Shown here in pieces: positions 17,848 to 26,934 of a DNA stretch of 64,000 bases. The position numbers and the translations under genes were made by a program. Origin of the DNA: Desulfobacula sp. (GTDB lineage: Bacteria > Desulfobacterota > Desulfobacteria > Desulfobacterales > Desulfobacteraceae); NCBI GenBank assembly GCA_013792075.1, contig VMSR01000105.1, forward strand, positions 34,801 through 98,800. The letters are read 5' to 3'. How positions within the stretch are numbered: the stretch's first letter is position 1; each line of letters starts with the position of its first letter. The notes beneath the pieces are model-generated. The model did no database searches. It saw only the letters and a program-made list of their open reading frames with translations, and was not told the DNA's origin.

Positions 17848-18045
17848 ATGCGCATAAACCTGAACGGAAGCCCTGTGGAGACAACCAGCCGTTCTTTGTC
17901 GGATCTTGTGGCAGAACAGGGCTTAAATCCCCTGTCCCTGATTGTTGAATATAATTATGAGGTCGTAAAACAGGCGTCCTGGGGAGAAATTCATATCAAA
18001 GACAATGATACCATAGAGCTGTTGAACTTTGTGGGAGGAGGATGA
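17848..18045 (+). CDS. thiS: Sulfur carrier protein ThiS
   Basis: 65 residues from the ATG at 17848, chosen because GGAGG stands just before it and the protein then matches ThiS length; an upstream in-frame start would add a hydrophobic, unsupported 31-residue tail. It ends in Gly-Gly (VGGG), the site of adenylation and thiocarboxylate formation. It delivers sulfur to ThiG for the thiazole ring. First gene of the riboswitch-controlled operon. Its stop overlaps a possible thiG start by 4 bases. Confidence 0.95.
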   Translation: MRINLNGSPVETTSRSLSDLVAEQGLNPLSLIVEYNYEVVKQASWGEIHIKDNDTIELLNFVGGG

Positions 18046-18047
18046 AG

Positions 18048-18821
18048 ATGGCAGAAGATGTATTGATCCTTGGCAATAAACGTTTTTCAAGCCGGCTGTT
18101 TACAGGTACGGGGAAATTTGCATCCAAAACCCTGATTGCACCCATGCTGGCTGCCAGCGGATCCCAGATGATCACAGTGGCCCTCAGACGGGTGGATCCC
18201 ACGGCTGACCAGGGAAATATCCTGGCCCACATTCCGGAGACCGTTACCCTGCTACCCAATACCTCGGGAGCCAGAACTGCCGACGAGGCGGTGAGGATCG
18301 CCAGAATCGCAAGGGCGGCAGGATGCGGCGACTTTATCAAGATTGAAGTGATCACGGACATGCAATACCTGATGCCGGACAACCATGAGACCCTCAAGGC
18401 CTGTCGGATTCTGGCCAAAGAAGGATTTGTGGTGCTTCCCTATGTGATGCCTGACATTACCGTGACCCAGCAATTGTACGATGCGGGTGCTGCGGCGGTC
18501 ATGCCCCTGGGGTCTCCCATCGGGTCCAACCGGGGCCTTGAGATGCGAGCTATGATACAACGAATTATCGAGGTCAGCAAGCTGCCGGTGGTGGTGGATG
18601 CGGGCATTGGAAGGCCCTCCCAGGCTGCCGAAGCCATGGAAATGGGGGCTGATGCCGTTCTGGTCAATACGGCCATTGCCACCAGCGAAGATCCCTGTCT
18701 TGCGGGCAAAGCCTTTTCCCTGGCCGTGATGGCCGGTCGGATGGCGTTTCTGGCCAGCCTGGCCGGGACGAGAAAAGGGGCGACGGCTTCCTCTCCTTTA
18801 ACCGGTTTTTTAAGGGAGTAG
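18048..18821 (+). CDS. thiG: Thiazole synthase
   Basis: 257 residues from the ATG at 18048, which has GGAGG six bases upstream. An ATG at 18042 overlapping the thiS stop would add two residues. Family motifs: RLFTGTGKF near 20, ALRRVDPTADQGN, LPNTSGARTADEAVRIA, and PVVVDAGIGRPSQAAEAMEMGADAVLVNTAIA. The TIM-barrel enzyme builds the thiazole phosphate from deoxyxylulose-5-phosphate, dehydroglycine and ThiS-thiocarboxylate. The stop is TAG and thiH begins 3 bases later. Confidence 0.97.
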   Translation: MAEDVLILGNKRFSSRLFTGTGKFASKTLIAPMLAASGSQMITVALRRVDPTADQGNILAHIPETVTLLPNTSGARTADEAVRIARIARAAGCGDFIKIEVITDMQYLMPDNHETLKACRILAKEGFVVLPYVMPDITVTQQLYDAGAAAVMPLGSPIGSNRGLEMRAMIQRIIEVSKLPVVVDAGIGRPSQAAEAMEMGADAVLVNTAIATSEDPCLAGKAFSLAVMAGRMAFLASLAGTRKGATASSPLTGFLRE

Positions 18822-18823
18822 CC

Positions 18824-19942
18824 ATGCCGTTTACAGACCTGGTAAAAGAATTTGAAACCTTTGCGTTTAAAGACTATTTTGAGGCTGTCCGGCCGGGGGA
18901 TGTCCAAAAAACCCTGGACCGGGTTGACGCCCGGACCCCTTTGGGTCGACAGGATTTGCTGACGCTTTTGTCGCCGGCGGCAAAAAATTTTATGGAAGTC
19001 ATGGCCCAAAAAGCCCAGCAGATCACCCGCCAGTATTTTGGGCGGACCATCGGACTTTATGCACCCCTGTATATTTCGGATTTTTGTTCCAATCACTGCA
19101 CCTATTGCGGGTTCAATACCAGCACGGGCTTTAAGCGGACCCAGTTGTCCCTGGAAGAAATAGAAAGGGAAGCGTCTGCCATCTTCGCCATGGGGATCCG
19201 CCATATTCTGGTCCTCACCGGGGAGGCACCGGACAAAACGCCTCTGTCCTATCTGACGGCTGCCATGAAAATTCTGAAAAAATATTTTCCCTCCATTGGC
19301 CTGGAAATGTTTCCCATGGATGAGGATGCCTATGCGGCCCTGACAGCTGCTGGTGCAGATTCTTTAACGGTTTACCAGGAAGTCTATGACCGAAAGATCT
19401 ATGGAGAGGTCCACCCAAGGGGGAGAAAGGCGGATTATGAATATCGGCTTTTGACCCCGGAGCGGGGTGCCAGGGCCGGGTTTCGGGCGGTGAATATCGG
19501 CACCCTCTTCGGCCTGGGAGACCCCATGGGGGAAGCCTTTATAGCCGGGGTCCATGCCAAATACCTGGAGCAGGCCTTTCCCCATGTGGAGGTTTCCTTG
19601 TCCCTGCCCCGGATGACAAAGGCTGCAGGCGGGATTGCGCCGAAAAATTTGTTGTCGGACAAGGGATTCGTCCAGTGTATGCTGGCCTGGCGCCTGTTTA
19701 TGCCCCGGCTTGGCATTACCATTTCCACACGGGAGTCCGCCCCTTTTCGGGATCGGCTTGTTCATCTGGGGGCCACCCGCTTTTCGGCCGGGTCCAGAAC
19801 CGATGTGGGCGGGTATGTTGTCCACACCCAGGACACCACGGTCCAGTTTGAAGTGACCGATACCCGCAGTGTGGAAGCGGTGACCCGGATGATCCAGGAG
19901 AGCGGGTATCAGCCGGTATTTAAAGACTGGGAGATGTTTTAG
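18824..19942 (+). CDS. thiH: 2-iminoacetate synthase
   Basis: 372 residues. The radical SAM motif is C-x3-C-x2-C in FCSNHCTYCGFN (about 92-102), followed by LTGEAP and the usual ThiH C-terminal region (GLGDPMGEAF, SLPRMTKAAGG, TISTRE). It cleaves tyrosine to dehydroglycine and p-cresol, the oxygen-sensitive route used by anaerobes in place of ThiO. That fits an anaerobic host. Starts 3 bases after thiG with GGGAG upstream; the stop TAG lies one base before the thiF start. Confidence 0.96.
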   Translation: MPFTDLVKEFETFAFKDYFEAVRPGDVQKTLDRVDARTPLGRQDLLTLLSPAAKNFMEVMAQKAQQITRQYFGRTIGLYAPLYISDFCSNHCTYCGFNTSTGFKRTQLSLEEIEREASAIFAMGIRHILVLTGEAPDKTPLSYLTAAMKILKKYFPSIGLEMFPMDEDAYAALTAAGADSLTVYQEVYDRKIYGEVHPRGRKADYEYRLLTPERGARAGFRAVNIGTLFGLGDPMGEAFIAGVHAKYLEQAFPHVEVSLSLPRMTKAAGGIAPKNLLSDKGFVQCMLAWRLFMPRLGITISTRESAPFRDRLVHLGATRFSAGSRTDVGGYVVHTQDTTVQFEVTDTRSVEAVTRMIQESGYQPVFKDWEMF

Positions 19943-19943
19943 G

Positions 19944-20483
19944 ATGAAAGTCGGCATAGCCGGCATCGGCGGCATAGGGTCCAATGTGGCCCGGCACCTG
20001 GCCCAGGCAAACCTTCCCTTTCTTAGGATTGTGGATTTTGACCGGGTGGAGGCCTCCAACCTGAACCGCCAGTTTTATTCCCTTGACCAGACGGGCCGGC
20101 TTAAAACCCATTGCCTGAAACAAAATCTATTGAATATTTTCCCAACCATGGTCATAGAGGCTGTTTCCTGGCGTATGGGGCCGGGAGATGCTTCCCGGTT
20201 GTTTGCAGACTGCCATATTGTTGTGGAAGGGTTTGACGATGCGGCATCCAAAAAGATGCTCATTGAAGAGATGGCAGGTTCCGGCAAGCAGGTGGTTTGC
20301 GCCTCGGGCATTGCGGGAGAAAATATGGACGTGGGGGTTAAAAGATTTGGTAATTGTAAGATAGTGGGAGATTTTGTTTCAGACATGGGGGATCTGGCAC
20401 TGTTTGCACCCAAAATTGCCCTGGTGGCTGCCCTGATGGCCGATATCATATTGAAACAGGTGAAGGAGTCAGAAAATGGATAA
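19944..20483 (+). CDS. thiF: ThiS adenylyltransferase ThiF (short anaerobe type)
   Basis: 179 residues. It begins directly with the nucleotide-binding glycine motif GIAGIGGIGSNVARHL and has the DFDRVEASNLNRQFY motif of E1-like enzymes. It resembles the short clostridial-type ThiF, which lacks the longer C-terminal part and zinc-binding cysteines of the enterobacterial form. It adenylates the ThiS C-terminus before sulfur transfer. It overlaps thiE by 8 bases. The sulfur donor (for example an IscS or NifS) is not in the operon; a SufS-like enzyme lies at 41.7-42.9 kb. Confidence 0.93.
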   Translation: MKVGIAGIGGIGSNVARHLAQANLPFLRIVDFDRVEASNLNRQFYSLDQTGRLKTHCLKQNLLNIFPTMVIEAVSWRMGPGDASRLFADCHIVVEGFDDAASKKMLIEEMAGSGKQVVCASGIAGENMDVGVKRFGNCKIVGDFVSDMGDLALFAPKIALVAALMADIILKQVKESENG

Positions 20484-21150
20484 TCAAATACGAGGGTCCC
20501 AGGAAAAAGCCAACCGCATTTTTCCCCAAGGTGTTTACGGGATTTTGGGAGAAAAATTTTCCCTTGGCCGCTCCAATGTGGAGACCGCCCGGCTCATGGT
20601 GGAGGGTGGAATCGATATCCTTCAATACAGGGAAAAATCAGATCAGAAGAGCCGGAAAATAATGCTGGAAGAATGCCGGCAGATCCGAAAAATTACCGCA
20701 GATGCCGGGGTTCCCTTTATTGTGAATGATTTTTTGGACATTGCCCTGGCTGTAGGGGCCGACGGCATCCACCAGGGCCAGGATGATCTGCCGGTTCCTG
20801 TGGTGAAAGAACTGGCCGGGGGCATGCTGGTGGGGTGTTCCACCCATACGCCCGCCCAGGCCCGGCGCGCCATGGCAGACGGGGCCGATTATATCGGGGT
20901 GGGACCCATTTTTGCCACCCAGACCAAGGCGGATGTCTGTGATGCCGTGGGGTTTGACTACCTTGAATATGTTGTAAAAAATCATACCATCCCCTTTGTG
21001 GCCATCGGCGGGATCAAGCGCCACAACCTTCGGGAGGTGGTGGCACGGGGGGCTAAAACAATCTGCCTTGTGACCGAAATCATTGGGGCACAAGACATTA
21101 AACAAAGAATAGACGAGATCAAAGCCCTTTTAGGAGAAGCCCATGCATAA
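20476..21150 (+). CDS. thiE: Thiamine-phosphate synthase
   Basis: 224 residues. TIM-barrel ThiE motifs: [79 protein letters not shown], and FVAIGGI near the end. It couples the hydroxymethylpyrimidine diphosphate and thiazole phosphate to thiamine phosphate. It overlaps thiF by 8 bases and thiC by 8 bases, so translation across this part of the operon is tightly coupled. AGGAG lies inside the thiF end. No thiD or thiL is in the window. Confidence 0.96.
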   Translation: MDNQIRGSQEKANRIFPQGVYGILGEKFSLGRSNVETARLMVEGGIDILQYREKSDQKSRKIMLEECRQIRKITADAGVPFIVNDFLDIALAVGADGIHQGQDDLPVPVVKELAGGMLVGCSTHTPAQARRAMADGADYIGVGPIFATQTKADVCDAVGFDYLEYVVKNHTIPFVAIGGIKRHNLREVVARGAKTICLVTEIIGAQDIKQRIDEIKALLGEAHA

Positions 21151-22426
21151 CCCCTATACAACACAGATGGATGCTGCCGGAAAAGGCATCTTTACCTCCC
21201 AGATGGAGCAGGTGCTTGAAAATGAATCCATTTCGAGACAAGCGCTCTTGGACGGGGTTGCCAGTGGCCGTATTGCCATTCCGGCCAATAAAAATCATGT
21301 GGGTCTCAGGGCCGCAGGGGTGGGCGCAGGCCTTAAAACCAAGATCAATGTGAATCTGGGAGTATCAAAGGATGTCTGTTCCTTTGACAGCGAAATGAGC
21401 AAGGCCATGCTGGCACTGGAATACAAGGCAGATGCCATCATGGACCTGAGTGTGTCCGGGGATACCCAGGGTTTTCGAAAACGTCTGGTCAGGGAAGTGC
21501 CGGTGATGATCGGCAGTGTGCCCATTTATGACACCCTGACACGCACGGGCAAACCTACCGAAGAGATCACCCTTGACGATTGGTTTGAGACCGTTGAAAT
21601 CCATGCGGAAAACGGGATTGATTTTGTTACCATCCATGCCGGCCTGACCCGAAAATGCGTGGAAAGCATACGGACCAACCCCAGGCTTTGCGGCATTGTC
21701 AGCCGGGGAGGTGCCATCTTGTTTGAGTGGATGGAAAAAACCGGGAATGAAAATCCCTTTTATGAGTATTTTGACCGGCTCCTTGGTATCTGCCAGCGGC
21801 ATGATGTGTGTATCAGCCTTGGGGACGGCCTGCGTCCGGGTTCCATCATGGATTCAACCGATGCCCCCCAGATCCAGGAGCTGATCACTCTGGGCGAGCT
21901 GACAAAGCGCGCCTGGGCAAAGAAAGTCCAGGTGATGATCGAAGGACCGGGACATGTTCCCCTCCACGAGGTGGAGATGAACATGAAACTCCAGAAAAAG
22001 CTCTGCCACAACGCCCCCTTTTATGTGCTGGGCCCCCTGGATACGGACATTGCACCGGGATACGACCATATTACTTCTGCCATCGGCGGGGCTCTGGCCG
22101 CCATGCATGGGGCGGATTTTCTCTGTTATGTCACCCCGGCCGAGCATTTGCGGCTGCCCAGTATAGAAGATGTCAAGGAAGGCATCATGGCCTCAAAGAT
22201 TGCGGCCCATGCAGGAGACCTTGCCAAGGGCATAGGGGGCGCTGCGGAACTGGATTTTAAAATGAGCCGGGCCAGGGTGGCCCTGGACTGGGAAGGCCAG
22301 TTTGCGGCGGCCATTGATCCGGCCAAGGCCCTTGCCTACCGGGAATCCTCCCAGCCCTCTGAAAAAGGGGTCTGCACCATGTGCGGTGATTTTTGTGCCA
22401 TGAAACGGGTAAAAGACCTTTTATAA
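21143..22426 (+). CDS. thiC: Phosphomethylpyrimidine synthase
   Basis: 427 residues, the short form usual in anaerobes and archaea, without the extra N-terminal domain of the enterobacterial enzyme. Motifs: [77 protein letters not shown]. The C-terminal [11 protein letters not shown] carries the C-x2-C-x4-C cluster that binds the radical SAM 4Fe-4S centre. It turns aminoimidazole ribotide into the pyrimidine moiety. Last gene of the riboswitch operon; AGGAG precedes the ATG. Confidence 0.97.
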   Translation: MHNPYTTQMDAAGKGIFTSQMEQVLENESISRQALLDGVASGRIAIPANKNHVGLRAAGVGAGLKTKINVNLGVSKDVCSFDSEMSKAMLALEYKADAIMDLSVSGDTQGFRKRLVREVPVMIGSVPIYDTLTRTGKPTEEITLDDWFETVEIHAENGIDFVTIHAGLTRKCVESIRTNPRLCGIVSRGGAILFEWMEKTGNENPFYEYFDRLLGICQRHDVCISLGDGLRPGSIMDSTDAPQIQELITLGELTKRAWAKKVQVMIEGPGHVPLHEVEMNMKLQKKLCHNAPFYVLGPLDTDIAPGYDHITSAIGGALAAMHGADFLCYVTPAEHLRLPSIEDVKEGIMASKIAAHAGDLAKGIGGAAELDFKMSRARVALDWEGQFAAAIDPAKALAYRESSQPSEKGVCTMCGDFCAMKRVKDLL

Positions 22427-22435
22427 TTTTTTTTG

Positions 22436-22470
22436 GCCGGGGAAGGGGCCCTGACTGTCTATTCCCCGGC
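22436..22470. terminator. Hairpin between convergent thiC and metallophosphoesterase genes
   Basis: Perfect 9-base arms GCCGGGGAA and TTCCCCGGC enclose a 17-base loop. The T run lies before the hairpin on the plus strand and no T run follows it on either strand, so it is not a textbook intrinsic terminator. It includes the last codons of the metallophosphoesterase gene. Confidence 0.35.
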
Positions 22471-23811
22471 TGTTACCTTGCCTGTTGCCAGGTCAATCAC
22501 AAGATTATTGTCCCGCGGCGCTAGGTCGGTCCACCAGCCGTCTATCAAATCTTCCTGGATCCAGGCTACGAACCTGAGCCAGTATCCAAACCCGGTTGTG
22601 TCAATGGCGGTATCTGGTTTTGTCTCATCTCCTTTAAGATGGGCGGAATAGGCAGAGGCCACCTGGGAGTTGATAAGGGCCTGTTGTTCTTTTGAAACCT
22701 TGTATTTGCCAAGGGCGGTGTTGGCCATTTTTTTGGTTCCTTCAAATACATAGGTGGCTGCATAATCGGCAAACCCCTCCCCAAGGGAGGGAATGGCGGT
22801 GATAAACCGGCTGGAAATGACGGCGCTGGTGTTGCCGCCGGTATTCTTGCCAAGCGCAACCACCCTGTAGGGACAGGGGGCCGTGACCATGGAGCCGGTT
22901 TCAATGTCAAAGATGTCTCCATCCTCTGTTCTTTCCCGGGTCACATCCTGGGCATGGAAATGGCCGGTAAAGACAAGCGTCACCTTGTATCTTGCAAACA
23001 GGGATGCGACCTTTTCACGGTCTGCAACCAGGTAGTCCTCATAGAATTTTTCATTGGCAGGATAGTGCTCCATGATGCCGTGGTGCATGAGGACAATAAC
23101 GGCCTTGTTTTCTTTTTGGGCGGCAATGAGCTGGGTTTGGATCCATTCCAGGGTCTGGTCTGAAAAAGCACCGCCGATAATGGGATGGTGGTTGGGCTGG
23201 TTTTCTTTGTACCGGTTGGAATCAAGGGCCAGCAAGCGCAAGCCTTTTACGGGTTCTGCCACATAACTCAAGGAATCGGGGTCCCGGGCAATGGCGGCCC
23301 CGTACCCCAGGTCCTGGTAGATCTGTTCAAAGGCAGCCGGACCGATGCTGGGCACAGGTTCGGTGATGTCGCCTGCAAACCGGACACTATCGGGGTTGTT
23401 GATATCATGGTTGCCCGGCACCACAAAAATTTGTTTGCCCGATTTTCTAAGGGCCTGGAGGTGGCGGGCCACGCCCTGGTGGCAGATTTTTTCCCCGTCC
23501 TTGGTCAGGTCGCCGGCCACAAGAACAAAATCAGCCGGATCCAGGGCAATTTTTTTTATGGCCGTGCCAATGATTTCATCGCTTAAGACCAGCAGTTTGC
23601 GGTCCTGGTCCAGGTATTTCTGGAAGGCCTTCCCCTTGGCCCCCAGGTCGGTGTCATAGAAATGAAGATCCGAAATTACAATGAACCGGGTGTCAGGATA
23701 GACCGGGCCGGCTGCTGTCTCTGCCAGGGGGGCAATGGGTTTGCTGGTGCTGCATGCCATCAGAACCGTGCAAATGAGCAAGCGCCATGTCCAAGAGAGT
23801 TGTTGTTTCAT
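22459..23811 (-). CDS. Metallophosphoesterase lipoprotein
   Basis: 450 residues. A signal peptide ends in LMACS, a likely lipobox, so the enzyme should be lipid-anchored in the envelope. The five calcineurin-like metal motifs are in order: SDLHFYD, GDLTKDGE, GNHDINN, MHHGIMEH and GHFHAQD. The C-terminal 130 residues (from about 320) are an added helical part ending with WWTDLAPRDNNL. Substrate is unknown; phosphodiesters or phosphomonoesters in the periplasm are possible. GGAGG precedes the ATG. Convergent with the thi operon. Confidence 0.88.
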   Translation of the reverse strand: MKQQLSWTWRLLICTVLMACSTSKPIAPLAETAAGPVYPDTRFIVISDLHFYDTDLGAKGKAFQKYLDQDRKLLVLSDEIIGTAIKKIALDPADFVLVAGDLTKDGEKICHQGVARHLQALRKSGKQIFVVPGNHDINNPDSVRFAGDITEPVPSIGPAAFEQIYQDLGYGAAIARDPDSLSYVAEPVKGLRLLALDSNRYKENQPNHHPIIGGAFSDQTLEWIQTQLIAAQKENKAVIVLMHHGIMEHYPANEKFYEDYLVADREKVASLFARYKVTLVFTGHFHAQDVTRERTEDGDIFDIETGSMVTAPCPYRVVALGKNTGGNTSAVISSRFITAIPSLGEGFADYAATYVFEGTKKMANTALGKYKVSKEQQALINSQVASAYSAHLKGDETKPDTAIDTTGFGYWLRFVAWIQEDLIDGWWTDLAPRDNNLVIDLATGKVTAGE

Positions 23812-23971
23812 CTGATGCCTCCATTTGAAGTTGGCAGTATAACCGATAAACGCAGATCAAAAATTCATTCATAGGAAATAACGGCCGCCAGATCAATAGC
23901 AGATTTATATTTTCCTGCGATCTTCCACAATCCACCCTGATTTCCGGACCATTCTTGTTTAAAGGGAAGGA

Positions 23972-24811
23972 TCAATAGGTCAGAACGGATCCACCGTCAA
24001 AAAGAAGGTCCCCGCCGATGAGGTAGGTGGCATGGCGTGAAAGTCCGAAGAGGATTATATTGGCTACTTCAATGGGGGTCATCATCTCTTTGATTCTGGA
24101 TTTTCCCAGCATGACATTTTCAATGACTTCATCCCGGTTGATCCCTCGCAGCTTTGCCTGGTCTGAGATCTGGTTCAGGGCGAGCCGGGTTTTTACAAAA
24201 CCCGTGCTCACGGTAAAAGACCGGATGCTGCCGTTTCCTTCGGCAGAGATAGACTGGCTCAACCCCCGGAGTCCGAATTTTGTCAGGTTATAGACCGCTT
24301 TGTGTTTGGTACAGATATGGCCGTGGATGGAGGACATGTTGGCAATGACACCGATCTTGTCATCGCTGTTTTCCATATGGGGAATCACCAGTTTGGACAA
24401 CAGGAAGGGTGCTCTGAGCATGAGATTCTGCATGAGATCATAGGTCTCCATGGGAAAGTTTTCGATGCTGTCAATGTGCTGAATCCCTGCAATATTGGCC
24501 AGATATTTTATCTGGCCTAAGGTTGCGGCCTGTGCCACTGCGGCTGCCACAGCATCATCGTCACAGAGGTCTGTTCGGATAAAGGTCATCTTCCCTCCGT
24601 GGGATTCAACCGCCCTGCAGGTTTTTTGCCCCTCTTGTTCATTGATGTCAAGGCCTGCAACCCGGAGCCCGTTTTTGGCGGCTGCAATGGCGGTTGCCCG
24701 TCCAATGCCGCTCCCGGCTCCCGTAACAATGCAGACGTTCTCCGGATTGAAATTCTTGTCTTTAAGGGTCAGAATTTCGTAGGCTAAAATTTCAGGCTCC
24801 TGGATATTCAT
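23972..24811 (-). CDS. Short-chain dehydrogenase/reductase, 3-hydroxybutyrate dehydrogenase-like
   Basis: 279 residues from the ATG at 24811, chosen because GGAGAGG lies five bases upstream; a longer in-frame reading adds 48 unsupported residues. NAD(P)-binding TGAGSGIGRAT starts near residue 32, followed by NIAG and the catalytic Ser in ANMSSIHG with Y-x3-K in YNLTKFG. The ending YLIGGDLLFDGG is normal for SDRs. Substrate is unknown; the hydroxybutyrate assignment is only by general resemblance. It is divergent from a sigma-54 activator gene and has a candidate -24/-12 promoter (24911-24926). Confidence 0.88.
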   Translation of the reverse strand: MNIQEPEILAYEILTLKDKNFNPENVCIVTGAGSGIGRATAIAAAKNGLRVAGLDINEQEGQKTCRAVESHGGKMTFIRTDLCDDDAVAAAVAQAATLGQIKYLANIAGIQHIDSIENFPMETYDLMQNLMLRAPFLLSKLVIPHMENSDDKIGVIANMSSIHGHICTKHKAVYNLTKFGLRGLSQSISAEGNGSIRSFTVSTGFVKTRLALNQISDQAKLRGINRDEVIENVMLGKSRIKEMMTPIEVANIILFGLSRHATYLIGGDLLFDGGSVLTY

Positions 24812-24910
24812 GTCCTCTCCTTTTGGGGTTGCCCCTGTTGTCAGTCGGTTCTTTCTTGTTTTTTTTACGGTCCAGCTTTGGGTCCGAAAGCCGAGCCTGT
24901 TTATAAAAAG

Positions 24911-24926
24911 AGCAACTTTCAGACCA
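24911..24926 (-). promoter_or_regulatory. Candidate sigma-54 (-24/-12) promoter for the SDR gene
   Basis: On the minus strand the sequence is TGGTCTGAAAGTTGCT, with GG and GC exactly 10 bases apart, and TTGCT at -12, matching the sigma-54 consensus at its invariant positions. The predicted start is near 24900, about 90 bases before the SDR ATG. The activator gene stands divergently next to it. Confidence 0.55.
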
Positions 24927-25038
24927 TAAACGGGATTTAGAAAATATTTTTCCATAACCCGCTATAATTTAAAGAAAACATCTTTTTTGTCGACTTTGGA
25001 CGAGAAACAAAATATAGGGAATAAGGCGTAGCATAAAA

Positions 25039-25050
25039 TCTACATGTAGA
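25039..25050. promoter_or_regulatory. Candidate upstream activating site for the sigma-54 activator
   Basis: A perfect 12-base palindrome, TCTACATGTAGA. It lies about 145 bases upstream of the predicted SDR transcription start and 37 bases before the activator's own ATG. Position and symmetry fit an enhancer for the Fis-type HTH of the neighbouring activator and a site for its own repression. Confidence 0.45.
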
Positions 25051-25086
25051 CAGTTTGATACACCAAAGATTTTGGAGGCCATTACA

Positions 25087-26493
25087 ATGACAACAGATCC
25101 AAAGGAGCGGTCGGTACAGGAACTCTTAAAAGAGCTGGAAATGTATCAATTGATTTTTAACAGCATCAACCATGGGGCCACGGTCATAGATCCCCAGGGC
25201 AGGATCACCCATTTGAACGAACCCTATGGCCGGTTCCTGGGAATTGATCCTGAAAAACAGATTGGCAAGCATTGTACCGAAGTTTTTGAAAATACCCGGA
25301 TGCACGTGGTGGCCCGCACGGGAAAAGCGGAGATCAACCAATCCCAGCACATCAACCGCACTGAAATGGTGGTCCAGCGAATTCCCATTAAAAAAGAGGG
25401 ACGCGTGATTGCCGTTTATGGCCAGGTAGTTTTCAGGGATATTTCCGAAGTCCGGGAATTGGCCGGAAAATTGTCCCTGCTGGAATCAAAGGTCAAAGCC
25501 TATGAAAAGGAATTGTTTGATTTAAGATCCACCCGGTACACCTGTGACAGCATTATCGGAAAAAGCCGGGAAATCCGATATCTGAAACAGCAGGCCGGCC
25601 AGGCGGCGGCAAATGATTCCACGGTCATGGTTACCGGAGAGAGCGGCACGGGCAAGGAACTTTTTGCCCAGGCCATCCACCACGGCAGCCGGAGAAGTCT
25701 TTATCCTTTTATCCGGATCAATTGCGCGGCCATTCCAAAGGATTTGCTGGAATCGGAATTGTTCGGGTATGAGGAGGGGGCGTTTACCGGGGCAAAGGCC
25801 AAGGGAAAGCCCGGGAAATTCGAACTGGCAGACAAGGGAACTATTTTTCTGGATGAACTGGGAGACCTGCCCCTGGAGATGCAGCCCAAATTGCTCCGGG
25901 TCCTGGAGGAAAAAGAATTTGAAAGAATCGGGGGTACCCGGGTCATCCGGTCTGATTTCAGAGTGATTTGTGCCACCAACCAGGATCTTGAGGCCCTGAT
26001 CCGGGAAAAAAAATTTCGCAAAGACCTGTTTTATCGCCTCAATGTCATTCCCATTGAAATTCCTCCCTTGCGGGAACGGAGGGAAGACATTCTTCCCATT
26101 GCCAGGCACCTGCTCGAAAAAATGACCCGGGAAGCCGATCTTTTGGAAATAAAGATTGAGCGGTCAGCGGAGCAGGAGTTGCTCAACCATGACTGGCCGG
26201 GGAATGTCAGGGAATTGTCCAATGTGCTGGAGCGGGCCATGTATGCGTCGGAAGACCGGATGATTTACAAGGGAGACCTGCCGTTTTCCATGGCCTTTTC
26301 AGACAAAAAAGTGTTGGAGCCCACCCGGGCAAGCCTTAAAAATGCCCGGACCCAGGCCCAGGTCAAGGCAATCTATCAGGCCCTTGCGAAAACCGGGTAT
26401 AATAAGGTCAAGGCAGCCGGCCTTTTGGGGATTCATCGAACCCTGCTGTATAAAAAAATGAAAGAATATAATATCGGATTAAAACCCAAATGA
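25087..26493 (+). CDS. Sigma-54-dependent activator, PAS-AAA+-Fis
   Basis: 468 residues from the ATG at 25087, which has GGAGG eight bases upstream; the in-frame TTG at 25072 overlaps that SD and is rejected. PAS at about 15-120 (FNSINHGATVIDPQGRITHLNEPYGRFLG), a coiled linker, then the AAA+ domain with Walker A GESGTGKE, sigma-54 loop GAFTGA, Walker B GTIFLDELGDL and Arg-finger region. A Fis HTH ends the protein (NKVKAAGLLGIHRTLLYKKMKEY). There is no receiver domain, so a ligand or redox cue through PAS is likely. Divergent from the SDR gene. Confidence 0.93.
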   Translation: MTTDPKERSVQELLKELEMYQLIFNSINHGATVIDPQGRITHLNEPYGRFLGIDPEKQIGKHCTEVFENTRMHVVARTGKAEINQSQHINRTEMVVQRIPIKKEGRVIAVYGQVVFRDISEVRELAGKLSLLESKVKAYEKELFDLRSTRYTCDSIIGKSREIRYLKQQAGQAAANDSTVMVTGESGTGKELFAQAIHHGSRRSLYPFIRINCAAIPKDLLESELFGYEEGAFTGAKAKGKPGKFELADKGTIFLDELGDLPLEMQPKLLRVLEEKEFERIGGTRVIRSDFRVICATNQDLEALIREKKFRKDLFYRLNVIPIEIPPLRERREDILPIARHLLEKMTREADLLEIKIERSAEQELLNHDWPGNVRELSNVLERAMYASEDRMIYKGDLPFSMAFSDKKVLEPTRASLKNARTQAQVKAIYQALAKTGYNKVKAAGLLGIHRTLLYKKMKEYNIGLKPK

Positions 26494-26497
26494 CGAT

Positions 26498-26529
26498 TTC
26501 CCTGCCAGGAAATGATGCCTGGCAGGGAA
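26498..26529. terminator. Strong hairpin between convergent genes
   Basis: Perfect 12-base arms TTCCCTGCCAGG and CCTGGCAGGGAA around an 8-base loop (AAATGATG), between the sigma-54 activator stop and the zinc-ribbon gene stop. No T run follows on either strand, so termination is likely but may need Rho or be a transcript-end stabiliser. Confidence 0.55.
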
Positions 26530-26536
26530 GGGATGG

Positions 26537-26719
26537 TTATCCCGCATCATAGGTGCAGGAGGTAAAATCAATTTCTTCCCCGCATTTGCTGCATTTGTGT
26601 TTTTTTTCAAATTCATCGGAGAAAATTTCCTTTGGCGTATCACATTTGGGGCATTTGCAGGTAAAGGACTTCAGGTTCTTAAAATTTTCAAAACCCGGAC
26701 AATGTTTGGGTGTACTCAT
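26537..26719 (-). CDS. Small zinc-ribbon protein, 60 aa
   Basis: 60 residues from the ATG at 26719, which has GGAG seven bases upstream; an in-frame start further back adds 17 residues without an SD. It contains CKCPKC and CSKC with 20 residues between, so four cysteines can form one zinc ribbon, plus an extra Cys near the N-terminus and one near the end (FTSCTYDAG). The function is unknown. It sits alone, convergent with the sigma-54 activator. Confidence 0.75.
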   Translation of the reverse strand: MSTPKHCPGFENFKNLKSFTCKCPKCDTPKEIFSDEFEKKHKCSKCGEEIDFTSCTYDAG

Positions 26720-26934
26720 GGGGTATCTCCTTATGCTTGTCGGTTGATATGCACGGACACAGGACCGCAATGGCCGATTAATAACGATTGCGCACCTGGT
26801 GACAAATGGGAATAATCAGTGAATTTTTCCCATATCCATGTCTATCAAATCCAGGGGGATTGTCAATACCCGGTTTTTTATGTGCAGACCACAGGTTCCA
26901 TAAGCGACACAAAGACAATGGGTTCCCCCGAATC

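Noticed and set aside
22436..22470. Intrinsic terminator after thiC
   Set aside because: The T run comes before, not after, the hairpin, so I keep it only as a weak hairpin candidate.
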